Origin: Ilumatobacteraceae bacterium
GTDB lineage: Bacteria; Actinomycetota; Acidimicrobiia; Acidimicrobiales; Ilumatobacteraceae
Assembly (NCBI GenBank): GCA_033344875.1
Contig: JAWPMO010000001.1
Coordinates: 3,435,595 to 3,499,594 of the forward strand
Direction: 5' to 3'
Length of the DNA stretch: 64,000 nt
The position numbers and the translations under genes were made by a program. How positions within the stretch are numbered: the first letter of the stretch is position 1; every line of letters starts with the position of its first letter. This document shows positions 1 to 7,757 of the stretch, one piece after another. Under the pieces are notes generated by a model. It was not told the DNA's origin, did no database searches, and was given only the letters and a program-made list of their open reading frames with translations.

Positions 1-1
1 C

Positions 2-514
2 ATCATCTACGCCACCGGACTGTGCTCGATGCTCGCCGTGTCGACGACGTACCACCGCTACGTGCACACCATCCGAGGACGTGCGGCGTGGCGTCGCGCC
101 GATCACGCCACGATCTTCGCGGCGATCGCGGGCACCTTCAGTGCGCTCGCGATGTCGAGCTTCAGTGCCGGGCCGACGATCGCCCTGCTGATCGTCATCT
201 GGGGCGCGGCGGCGGTCGGGGCGGCGTTCAAGATCTTCAGCTTCCACCGCTCCAGCCGGTTCGGAGCAGCGATGTACATCGCGCTCGGCTGGGCCGGCGT
301 CGCGATCGTCCCGGCGGTGTGGCAGCGTGGCGGACCGGTCTCCGTCGGTCTGCTGCTCGGCGGTGGGGTGCTCTACACGGTCGGCGCGATCGGGTTCGGA
401 CGCAAGTGGCCGACGCTGCGACCGGAGACGTTCTCGTACCACGAGGTGTGGCACGCGTTCACGATCGCCGCCGCCGGCCTCCACTTCGCGGCGGTGTGGA
501 CCGTGGCGACGTGA
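2..514 (+). CDS. Hemolysin III / PAQR-type membrane protein (5' truncated by window edge)
   Basis: The reading frame is open from the first bases of the window, so the gene begins upstream. About 170 residues are visible, rich in hydrophobic helices: a segment near SALAMSSFSAGPTIALLIVIWG, another at MYIALGWAGVAIVPAVW, and a C-terminal helix with the family's late histidine pair (SYHEVWHAF followed by LHFAAVW). An early histidine motif, STTYHRY, is also present. These spaced histidines are typical of the hemolysin III (YqfA/TrhA, PAQR-like) integral membrane family, whose proteins are usually about 210-230 residues. The family's physiological role in bacteria is poorly defined; links to membrane energetics and lipid homeostasis have been proposed. 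The next gene starts at its stop codon with a GTGA overlap, suggesting translational coupling. Confidence 0.85.
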   Translation: MIYATGLCSMLAVSTTYHRYVHTIRGRAAWRRADHATIFAAIAGTFSALAMSSFSAGPTIALLIVIWGAAAVGAAFKIFSFHRSSRFGAAMYIALGWAGVAIVPAVWQRGGPVSVGLLLGGGVLYTVGAIGFGRKWPTLRPETFSYHEVWHAFTIAAAGLHFAAVWTVAT

Positions 515-702
515 CCACCGCCGATGACGCCCGGCCCGAAGCCGTCGAGCGACAATGCGCGAGGTGCCGGATGGCGTTCCCCGTCGAACCCGGGACTCAC
601 CCGATGGAGCTGATCGGCTGGTGGACATGTGAGGGGTGCACCGCGTCGTTGCTCCCCGCGCGACATCGGACCACGACCGTGTCCGACGCCGGCACGGGTT
701 GA
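511..702 (+). CDS. Small zinc-ribbon protein, 63 aa
   Basis: This short reading frame begins with GTG at 511, overlapping the stop of the preceding hemolysin III gene (GTGA). It encodes 63 residues with two CxxC pairs, CARC near residue 17 and CEGC near residue 47, an arrangement expected of a single zinc ribbon. A WWT segment lies just before the second pair. I do not recognise a specific family. The overlap and shared orientation suggest it is co-translated with the membrane protein. The alternative is chance open sequence in GC-rich DNA, but the paired CxxC motifs and the exact coupling argue for a real gene. Confidence 0.55.
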   Translation: MTTADDARPEAVERQCARCRMAFPVEPGTHPMELIGWWTCEGCTASLLPARHRTTTVSDAGTG

Positions 703-797
703 GGCCACGTCCGCGGCTCTCGTGGGTGCACAGGTCCTGGTTCGCCTGTCGGTGCCGGTCTCGACCCGGTTCGCAGCCACCGTGGGAGGGCTCAGGA

Positions 798-2648
798 TCA
801 CCGATGTGACGGGGGAGTGCTCGCACGACGGCGCACCCAGCGCCGCTCCGTACCGAACTGATCGGTGAAGCTGGACTCGGCGACATCGGTGCCGACGAGC
901 ACGAGCTCGCCGTCGGCCGGTAGCGGTTGGCGAGCGTCGGGGTTGGCCTCGACCCAGTCGCCATGGTCGACCGCGACGACGTTGCACTGGGTGCGTCGGT
1001 ACAGGTGGACGTCGGCGAGCGTCTTGCCGGCGAGCGCCTTCGGGACCGGGGCTCGGAACACGTGGAGTCCCTGAGCAACGAGCAGCGTTTCGTCGCCGCG
1101 GAAGTGGTTCCAGATCGCAGCGGAGCCGGTGCCGGCGTACGACAGCACCGAGTCGGCTCCGGCCCGGTAGAGCGTGCTGACGTTGCGATCGAGGCGTGAT
1201 CGCGAGACGATCCTCACATCGGGACGCAGCCCGCGGCAATAGCGAGTCAGATAGACGTTCACGTCGTCGTCATGGGTCGTGATCAGCACGGCGCCGGCCT
1301 CCTCGAGCCCGGCCTCGTCGAGAACCGAGCGGTCCGCTGCGTCGCCGATCACGTATCGGACGCCCGGCCGCTCGCGGTCGGGGAGTTGCTCGACGATCGC
1401 GTAGGTCACTCCTTCTCGATCGAACGTGCTCCCGATCGCCCGGCCGACCCGTCCACCGCCGACGATCACGGCGTGTCGTGCGTCGGCGGAGTGGACGGCG
1501 TACTCGGCGTCGAACGCTGCGAGCTGATCGTCGGTCGCGGCCAGGAGCAGGATCATCGAATCTTGCATCACCATGTCACCGTTCGCGATCGAGAACTCGC
1601 CTCGATCCCACACCCCGATGATCCCGACCCCCAGCCGCGCGCGTAGACCGAGCTGACTCAGTGTCTTGCCGACCATCGCGGTGCCGACAGCTCCCGCTTC
1701 GGCGATCTTCAACCCGACGAACTCACCGATCACGTGGCTCGTCCCGCCGATGTCGAGCGTGCGCGCCGCCATCGCCGACCCGAGGATCTCGCCGAGCTGG
1801 AGCACGTGGTCGGCGCCGGCGATCTCGAGGATGTCGACCGACGCCGGCGAGTTGGCGGTCGCGAGGATCTGGGTGTCGGGTGCGATCTCGCGGACGGTGA
1901 ATGCGATGTTGGTGTTCGTCGGGTCGTTGCGGGTCGCGACCACCATCGCTGCACTCGCCACGCGCGCGCTGCGGTAGGTCTCCGGGTCGTCGAGTTCGCC
2001 GACCATCACGCGTCGACCCTCGTCGTGGAGGCGGCCGGCGACGTCGAGGTCGTCGACGAGTACGACGTAGGGCACCTTCGCCTGGTCGGATCGTTCGACC
2101 AGCGCCTGCTCGACCGGCCCCATGGAGGTGAGGATGAGGTGCCCCTCGATCGTGGCGGGCAGTGAACGCGGCGCCCGTCGCCGGTCCCGTTCGTTCATCC
2201 ACGGGACGAACACGAACTGGATGAACACGAACGGCAACATGACGAGCAGGAAGGTCGAGCCGGACAGCAGGACCACGATCGAGAAGATGCGGCCGAGATC
2301 GGACTCGAACGTGATGTCACCGAAGCCGAGCGTCGTCATCGTGGTGAGTGTCCAGTAGACGCTCGTGGCCCAGGAGTAGGAACGACCCTCGTAGTCCATC
2401 AGCTCGTGGAACAGGGTGGAGAAGAGCGACACCATCGCGACGAAGGCGAGCGCGAGCACGAGCACGGTCTTGTACCGGCGACGCCACTCGGCGCGTCGGA
2501 TCGAGAGCTGGGCCCGTTCGTCGCCCGAGATCCGCTCATTGGAGGACACGTCGCTCGCCCGTCCGCTCAGCTGGGCGACCATCACCCCCAACGACTTCAG
2601 CACGGTGGCGGCCGACGCGGGGTGGTGAACACGTCCATGGCGACCCAT
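798..2648 (-). CDS. Two-TM potassium channel with two RCK (TrkA-type) domains
   Basis: A protein of about 616 residues in the chosen frame. A first transmembrane helix (KTVLVLALAFVAMVSLF) is followed by a pore loop with selectivity filter TLGFGD and a second helix (FSIVVLLSGSTFLLVMLPFVF). Two consecutive RCK units follow. The first is a diverged Rossmann half beginning near HLILTSMGPVEQ with its RCK_C; the second begins with a canonical nucleotide-binding loop, VIVGGGRVGRAIG, and also ends in an RCK_C. This is a ligand-gated K+ channel of the MthK/GsuK class, in which RCK domains sense nucleotide or ions. The frame stays open to 2852, but the extra residues look non-coding. I chose ATG at 2648 because GGGG lies 9 bases upstream; ATG at 2582 is an alternative. 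GFGD in place of GYGD is a known filter variant. Confidence 0.85.
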   Translation of the reverse strand: MGRHGRVHHPASAATVLKSLGVMVAQLSGRASDVSSNERISGDERAQLSIRRAEWRRRYKTVLVLALAFVAMVSLFSTLFHELMDYEGRSYSWATSVYWTLTTMTTLGFGDITFESDLGRIFSIVVLLSGSTFLLVMLPFVFIQFVFVPWMNERDRRRAPRSLPATIEGHLILTSMGPVEQALVERSDQAKVPYVVLVDDLDVAGRLHDEGRRVMVGELDDPETYRSARVASAAMVVATRNDPTNTNIAFTVREIAPDTQILATANSPASVDILEIAGADHVLQLGEILGSAMAARTLDIGGTSHVIGEFVGLKIAEAGAVGTAMVGKTLSQLGLRARLGVGIIGVWDRGEFSIANGDMVMQDSMILLLAATDDQLAAFDAEYAVHSADARHAVIVGGGRVGRAIGSTFDREGVTYAIVEQLPDRERPGVRYVIGDAADRSVLDEAGLEEAGAVLITTHDDDVNVYLTRYCRGLRPDVRIVSRSRLDRNVSTLYRAGADSVLSYAGTGSAAIWNHFRGDETLLVAQGLHVFRAPVPKALAGKTLADVHLYRRTQCNVVAVDHGDWVEANPDARQPLPADGELVLVGTDVAESSFTDQFGTERRWVRRRASTPPSHR

Positions 2649-2986
2649 GATGACATGCCCCACGGAGATCCGAATGCCGGGCGTCGATGACCCGGAGCGC
2701 CGACCGAGCGGGCCTCGATCGGTCAGGCGATGATGCAGTGATGTCGTTGTCGCCGGGATGGAGCGTCCAGGTCGTGCGGGGTTGCTCGTCGAGGCCGGCG
2801 GCCGGCCGCCTTCCGCCCGTCGCCCGCCCGTCGCAGGCGAGCGCAGCGCCACCGATCACCACGCCGGAGGTGACCGGCATGACCAGCACCGATGCGATCG
2901 CGAACAGCCAAGCCGATCGGTGAGAAGTTGGAACCGGCGTTGCGTCCGTCGACGCGCGCCGGCCCGTCACCCCCGTGGCGAGGGCG
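2649..2986. other. Gene-poor stretch between channel and LPxTG genes
   Basis: About 340 bases without a convincing gene. A minus-strand frame starting near 2970 contains one hydrophobic segment (AWLFAIASVLVMPVTSGVVIG) but then runs into low-complexity sequence and into the channel gene, so I leave it uncalled. GC-rich direct and inverted repeats around 2800-2840 (GGCCGGCGGCCGGCC) could fold, but no clear terminator is visible. It probably carries the channel promoter. Confidence 0.3.
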
Positions 2987-5302
2987 TCAGATCCGTCGGC
3001 GCGTCAGTCCCACACAGGCGACACCTGCTGCGAGCACGAGCGTTGCCAGGCTGATCGTCGTGGAGTTGCCGCCACCACCGGTCGATGGGAGGACGCTGGC
3101 GATGACGGAGATGGGCAGTTCGACCTCGCTCGGTGATCCTTCGGCGTCGTCGCCGACCAGCACGATGTGGTGCTGTCCGATGGTCGCTGCCATCGGAATG
3201 GTCACGACTGCGTTCAGGTTGCCGCTCCCGTCAGCGTTGACGGTCGCGAGCAGGATCGGTGTCGAGCGCAGCCAGATCTCGACCGATCCACCCGGTTGGA
3301 AGTCCCAGCCGACGACTGCAATCGTCTCACCTGATTGCACCGATGCGTGTCCGGCGGCGCCGGATTGGCTCGGGCCGAAGCCCGCCGACGGAGGCGGTGG
3401 GGGAGCAATCGTGGCGCCCGTACCGCGATCGCCGGTCGTCGTGGTCGTCGCGGTCGTCGCGGTCGTCGTGGTCGTCGTGGTCGCACCGGTGGTGCCGGGG
3501 TCCGTCGTCGGGCTGCTGGTCGTGGCACCGGGGGTCGAGGTCGTCGACGAGCCCGGATTCGTCGTCGTGGTCGACGGCTCGGTCGTGGTCGGGGTCGTGG
3601 TCGTGGTGCTCGTGGTGCTCGTGGTCGACGGCTCGGTCGTGCTCGTGGTGCTCGTGGTGCTCGTGGTCGACGGCTCGGTCGTGGTCGTGGTGCTCGTGGT
3701 GGTCGTGGTGGTCGACGGTGTGATCTCGGGTTCGGCCGGGAGCGGTGCGTCTCGAAACACGACGGTCAGGCGAGCTGCCTCCGACACCGGGATGGTCGGG
3801 CCGACGTCCCCGCCGGCGTGAGCGAACGTGACGGTCGATGCGTCGGGCACACTGAGCACCTCGGCGGTGTACGAGCAGAATTGCCAGGCCGTCGCGATGA
3901 TCGCCTGGATACCGCAGACCCGCACGGTCTCGCCGACCGTCAGCCCGTGTGCGCTCCGGGTCGTCAGCGTGACGACGCCGGACGTGCGGGAGTACGTCTG
4001 CACCTCGGCGCTGGGCCCGGTGACCTCCGAACACCCGTGGGACATCGAGAACGTCGTTCCCGATACCTGGGCGATCGCGACCGACGCGGTGCGGGTACAA
4101 CTGTCGATCGTGCTGTCGGTGATCGTCGCCAGGGTGTTGTCGAGCGTGAGGCCGGTCACGCCGTCGGGAGCGTCGATCGTGACGTCGTCGAGCAGGACGC
4201 TGCTGTTGTTGGCGACCGCGACACTGTCGCCGATGAAGTCGGTACTCGTGACGCTCGTGGGCATCCCGATGCCCGCGATCAGGAGTCCTGGTCGCGGATT
4301 CCCCCGCATGTCGACGGAGTCGGAGAACTCCGACGCCGAGATCGTCGCCGGGAGGTAGGTGCCGACAGCGGCGCTGGATGCGGCGATGTTGCCGATGAAG
4401 ACCGAGTCGGAGATCGACATCGTGTTGCCGTTGCCATCGCCCATCGCGATCGCCGGGAAGCACCGCGCCACGTTCCGCTCGAAGCGCGAGTTCGTCGCGA
4501 CGATGTTGCTGCGATCGGCCTTGATCGCACCGCCGCAGTAGTTGCCGTATCCAACGTTGCCGGACATCACGACGTCGTCGATGGTCACCCCGCCGCTGCG
4601 CATGTTGATTGCGCCACCACGTTCGGCGAAGAAGTTCGCGATTGTCATGCCCTCGAACGTCGGATAGACGTTGCCGTTCCAGGCGAACGCGCTGTAGGCG
4701 GCCCCGTCGGCCCCGGTCGCGACGACGTCGGCGAGCGGGGTCGCAGGGGCGTCGGGTACCGATGTCCCCGAGATCGTGAACTCGCTGCCGGACACCGACG
4801 CGATCAGGACGAATTCGGCGAGGGGGCTCGCTGCGCCGGAGATCGCAATGTACGAACCGGCGGCGAAGGGAATCGTGTCGGCGCCGACGAACGTGACGAC
4901 GCCGCCGGCGGCGCTGTACGAGGTGAGCGCCACGTCGGCTCGGCTGCCCTCGATCGTCAGCAGGTCCGAACCGGGTCCCTCGATCGTGATGTGCCGCCCG
5001 GGCGTGATCTGCGAGTTCAGTCGAAGCACCTGGTGGTCGGCCGGGAACAAGGTTGCATCGAACGTGATCGTGTCGCCGTTGGCGGAAGAGGTGACCGCCT
5101 CGCGCAAGGACAGCAGGCCGTCGGATGCGTCCACGACGTCATCGAGTGTCGTCACCGTCCACGACGCGGCGCTCGCCGAACTCGAGGGGACCGCTGCCGC
5201 TGTGAGCGCCAGTAGGCCGACCATCGTGGACAGCACCAATCCGCGACGCAACGCAGATGGCCGCGCCGGGTGGGTGGTACGTGAGACAGTGGGGCGGTGC
5301 AA
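2987..5302 (-). CDS. Secreted beta-helix protein with Thr-rich stalk and LPxTG anchor
   Basis: A 771-residue surface protein. The N-terminus has a positively charged, hydrophobic signal peptide (residues about 1-46, ending ASAAS). A CSLREA-type start follows (WTVTTLDDVVD, then LSLREAV at about 67-73) and leads into a right-handed parallel beta-helix rich in short turns (about 75-430), the fold of many adhesins and polysaccharide-binding proteins. A stalk of almost pure Thr/Ser/Pro (about 540-660) follows, then a small beta domain. The C-terminus is a sorting signal: LPSTG at 738-742, a hydrophobic helix and RRR. A sortase should therefore link it to the cell wall, with the stalk holding the helix domain away from the surface. 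No sortase is in this window. Ligand unknown. Confidence 0.88.
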   Translation of the reverse strand: MHRPTVSRTTHPARPSALRRGLVLSTMVGLLALTAAAVPSSSASAASWTVTTLDDVVDASDGLLSLREAVTSSANGDTITFDATLFPADHQVLRLNSQITPGRHITIEGPGSDLLTIEGSRADVALTSYSAAGGVVTFVGADTIPFAAGSYIAISGAASPLAEFVLIASVSGSEFTISGTSVPDAPATPLADVVATGADGAAYSAFAWNGNVYPTFEGMTIANFFAERGGAINMRSGGVTIDDVVMSGNVGYGNYCGGAIKADRSNIVATNSRFERNVARCFPAIAMGDGNGNTMSISDSVFIGNIAASSAAVGTYLPATISASEFSDSVDMRGNPRPGLLIAGIGMPTSVTSTDFIGDSVAVANNSSVLLDDVTIDAPDGVTGLTLDNTLATITDSTIDSCTRTASVAIAQVSGTTFSMSHGCSEVTGPSAEVQTYSRTSGVVTLTTRSAHGLTVGETVRVCGIQAIIATAWQFCSYTAEVLSVPDASTVTFAHAGGDVGPTIPVSEAARLTVVFRDAPLPAEPEITPSTTTTTTSTTTTTEPSTTSTTSTTSTTEPSTTSTTSTTTTTPTTTEPSTTTTNPGSSTTSTPGATTSSPTTDPGTTGATTTTTTTATTATTTTTGDRGTGATIAPPPPPSAGFGPSQSGAAGHASVQSGETIAVVGWDFQPGGSVEIWLRSTPILLATVNADGSGNLNAVVTIPMAATIGQHHIVLVGDDAEGSPSEVELPISVIASVLPSTGGGGNSTTISLATLVLAAGVACVGLTRRRI

Positions 5303-5319
5303 CGATCTTCCTCCGGTTT

Positions 5320-5338
5320 GAGTATCCGGTGGTTACTC
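5320..5338. promoter_or_regulatory. Inverted repeat in divergent promoter region, possible TetR operator
   Basis: GAGTA-N9-TACTC lies in the 55-base gap between the divergently transcribed LPxTG gene and the TetR gene at 5358. Its size and place suit an autoregulatory TetR operator. The arms are only five bases, so this is a weak call. Confidence 0.3.
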
Positions 5339-5357
5339 GGCGAGAAGTGAGACGGAC

Positions 5358-5969
5358 TTGAGCAACTTCGGAAAGGATTCTCCGCCCCCGCGCACGCGGG
5401 CCACGCCCCGCGCCGACGGAATGGCGAACATGATCGACGCGACCCTGGAGTTGTTGGCCGACCGCCCGGTCGAACACATCACCGTGCGTGAGGTCGCTGA
5501 GCGGTCCGGGCACCATCACCGCTTCGTGGCCGCCTGGTTCGGCGGCAAGGCGGGGCTGTTCAAGGCGGTCTTCGAACAACTGGTCCGCCAGCTTGCGCCG
5601 ACGGGTCGGATGCTCACCGAGTCGGGCCATATCGATCCCCGTGCCGAGCAGGTCGTCCAGCTGCTCAACTGGCTCGTCGCGAACCACCCTGAGGCATTCG
5701 CCGATCGCGCCGAGACTCCGTTGGTCGACGCCATGGCCGCGGCTCACGTCGCGATGGGAATCGCCGATGACGATGCTCGGCTGTTGGCTCAACTCGTGCT
5801 CGCTGCGACGGTCGGAGTCATCCTGTTCGGCAACGTGCTCGGACTGCAGCCCGGCGACGCTGCGCGCCTGTACGAGATGCAGATGCAGATGGCAACTGCA
5901 CTTCGCCACGACAGCGGTGCCGACGCCCGTCATCCGGTCGTGCCCGACGGGACGCCGGGTTCAGCCTGA
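5358..5969 (+). CDS. TetR/AcrR family transcriptional regulator
   Basis: A 203-residue protein with a TetR-type helix-turn-helix near residues 40-70 (ITVREVAERSGHHHRFVAAWFGGKAGLFKAVFEQL), including the usual F-x-K-xx-L-xx-A-V end of the DNA-binding domain. The ligand-binding part is helical and not diagnostic. The listed start is TTG at 5358; ATG at 5421 (MANMIDATLELL) is equally possible and would remove 21 residues; neither has a strong ribosome site. It is divergent from the LPxTG surface-protein gene, so control of that gene or of itself is plausible. It converges, overlapping by a few bases, with the rhodanese lipoprotein gene. Confidence 0.85.
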   Translation: MSNFGKDSPPPRTRATPRADGMANMIDATLELLADRPVEHITVREVAERSGHHHRFVAAWFGGKAGLFKAVFEQLVRQLAPTGRMLTESGHIDPRAEQVVQLLNWLVANHPEAFADRAETPLVDAMAAAHVAMGIADDDARLLAQLVLAATVGVILFGNVLGLQPGDAARLYEMQMQMATALRHDSGADARHPVVPDGTPGSA

Positions 5970-6434
5970 GGCGGTGACGACCGGGAGGCCTGCTTCCTGC
6001 CAACCGACGATTCCACCGTCGATGTCCTCGACCGACTCGAAACCGAGGTCGGCCATGATTGCGCGGGCCTGGCTGCTGCGGTTGCCGGAGCGGCAATACA
6101 GGACGTACGGCCTCGTCGGGTCGAACTTCGCGAGTTCGTCGGCGAAGTCGTCTCGGTAGAAGTCCAGCATCACGGCACCTTCGATGTGCCCGTCGTCGAA
6201 CTCCTCTCGAGTCCGAACGTCGAGGATGACGAGGTCGTCGGGCGCGTCGGCGATGGTGCGGGCCGCAACTTCGGGCGCGACGACACGGATGTCGGCGACG
6301 TCCGTGTCGTTGCCCTGCACCGTTGCGGTCGAGTCGGCTGGTGCGGTCTCGGCGCCGGTGTCGTTTCCCCCGCAGGCGGCGAGTGTGGTCGCTGCGGTGA
6401 GCACCACGGCGAGCAGTGCGCGAGATGACGTCAT
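5961..6434 (-). CDS. Rhodanese-domain lipoprotein
   Basis: A 157-residue exported protein. The N-terminus has a short charged region, a hydrophobic stretch and the lipobox LAAC, so Cys20 should be lipidated and the protein held on the outer face of the membrane. A single rhodanese domain follows (VILDVRTREEFDDGHIEGA near residue 70, active-site loop YCRSGNRS near 113 with the catalytic cysteine). The domain may move sulfane sulfur or act as a thiol-redox or phosphate-binding module; the substrate cannot be told. The region between the lipobox and the domain is a short Thr/Ala-rich linker. Confidence 0.9.
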   Translation of the reverse strand: MTSSRALLAVVLTAATTLAACGGNDTGAETAPADSTATVQGNDTDVADIRVVAPEVAARTIADAPDDLVILDVRTREEFDDGHIEGAVMLDFYRDDFADELAKFDPTRPYVLYCRSGNRSSQARAIMADLGFESVEDIDGGIVGWQEAGLPVVTASG

Positions 6435-6467
6435 CGTGTGAATCGTACGGCGATGGGAGTGTGTTGC

Positions 6468-7547
6468 TCAGGATCCGAGTCGAGGCACGGCCGCGGTGCC
6501 GATCCGGAAGTTGTCGCCGTTGCGATCGTCGTCCGGATTGATGTCGGTGCGATCCCGGCCGGTCACCACGGCGTTCTTCCCGAATCCCGGGGCGATGGGG
6601 CGGCCTCCCTCACGGCGGAGCCAGAGTCGGAGGAGATGGCGGCGGCGCTGTGGTTCGGGCCAGTCGACGAACGACGCGCGCGAATGGAGCGCGGCGTAGT
6701 TCGACAACCATTGGATGTCGCCCGGCCGGAAGTCCATCTCGACAGCCATGCCCGGTTCCATCGCGATCTCGTCGAACAGGTCGAGCAGTTCGAGCTGTTC
6801 GGGCCGCAGACGTGGCACTTCCGGGTAGTCCTGGGCGGTCTTCACGTAGAGCGCGCCGGCATAGATGCTGAACACGCCGTCGGTGATGCTGACGATCGGT
6901 GAGGTGTAGGTACGGGCTGGAGCGTTGTGGTCTTGGCGGTACCAATCCCAATGCAACGGCTCGAACAGCAGCGGCGCCAGGTCCGGTCGACGGCGAAGAA
7001 TCTCGTTGTAGATCTCGGCACCCGACACCAGGCACGACGCACCACCGATACGGGCCGGCCGCAGACACATCAGCGCCACGAGATCCGAGCTGTCGGAGTG
7101 GAACGGCAGCACGTCACGGACCCGGGCCGACAGCGCGGTCGGGTCGTCCATCGTCTTGTCGGAGGTGGCGTACACGTGATCGACGAGGTCGCCCAGGTTG
7201 TTCTGGTGCATCGGTTCACCGAGATGGAGACCGAGGATGTAGTAGATCGCAGCCGACAACGCATCCGAGTACAGCTCGGTTCGCAGCCCGCGCACCAGGA
7301 CGAAGCCTCGTCCCGAATCGACGTCGGCCGCCCACTGGGCGAGGCCGTCGGCGCATGCGGCGAGTGGATAGTCCGCTGCCTGGACGTACCGAAGGTCGGG
7401 ATCGTCGGCAACGAACCGCTGCCCGAGCTGTTCGAGTTCAGCGACCTGATCGGTTCCGAGTCGATAGATCCACTCGGAACCGGCGCCCAGCTCGTCACCT
7501 CGCCACGCTGCCGATGTGGTGACTGGTTGAGGGTCGATCGAACTCAT
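6468..7547 (-). CDS. TauD/TfdA-family Fe(II)/2-oxoglutarate dioxygenase
   Basis: A 359-residue protein in the TauD/clavaminate synthase-like family. The facial triad appears as HSD (FHSDSSDL, about residue 149), with a distal histidine in AALHSRASF (about 289) and the 2-oxoglutarate-binding arginine in RHLLRLWLR. Such enzymes hydroxylate or oxidatively release side groups using 2-oxoglutarate and O2; known members act on taurine, arylsulfonates, phenoxyacetates or gamma-butyrobetaine. The length is slightly above classical TauD (about 280) and closer to actinobacterial TauD-like proteins. No transporter or sulfite-related gene is next to it, so the substrate is open. No Shine-Dalgarno is evident before the ATG, so the mRNA may be leaderless. 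Confidence 0.88.
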   Translation of the reverse strand: MSSIDPQPVTTSAAWRGDELGAGSEWIYRLGTDQVAELEQLGQRFVADDPDLRYVQAADYPLAACADGLAQWAADVDSGRGFVLVRGLRTELYSDALSAAIYYILGLHLGEPMHQNNLGDLVDHVYATSDKTMDDPTALSARVRDVLPFHSDSSDLVALMCLRPARIGGASCLVSGAEIYNEILRRRPDLAPLLFEPLHWDWYRQDHNAPARTYTSPIVSITDGVFSIYAGALYVKTAQDYPEVPRLRPEQLELLDLFDEIAMEPGMAVEMDFRPGDIQWLSNYAALHSRASFVDWPEPQRRRHLLRLWLRREGGRPIAPGFGKNAVVTGRDRTDINPDDDRNGDNFRIGTAAVPRLGS

Positions 7548-7671
7548 GGTCTGACAATAAGACCAGAACGAACGATTGTCGAGCGGTGTGTGCCCGCAGC
7601 GGGAGCTCCCGACCTCTGATCGTCCGGGGAGATCACCGACTCGGCCGGCGCTCGACGAGGTCGCGAGAAAC

Positions 7672-7711
7672 GCCGAAGGGGTCCGCGTCCGGTGACGCGA
7701 ACCCCTTCGGC
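7672..7711 (-). terminator. Strong hairpin terminator downstream of collagen-like gene
   Basis: An 18-bp inverted repeat with one mismatch and a 4-base loop (GCCGAAGGGG... / ...CCCCTTCGGC) lies about 47 bases past the stop of the minus-strand collagen-like gene. Reading on the minus strand it is followed by GTTTCTC, a weak T-run. It probably ends that transcript, and may also block read-through from the other side. Confidence 0.75.
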
Positions 7712-7757
7712 ATCCTGCTGCGGCAACCGGCTCGGGCCGCGCAAGGTGGTTGGTTGG

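Noticed and set aside
2536-2970. Small minus-strand frame with one hydrophobic segment between channel and LPxTG genes
   Set aside because: It overlaps the channel start, has no ribosome site, and two thirds of it is low-complexity; not enough to call.
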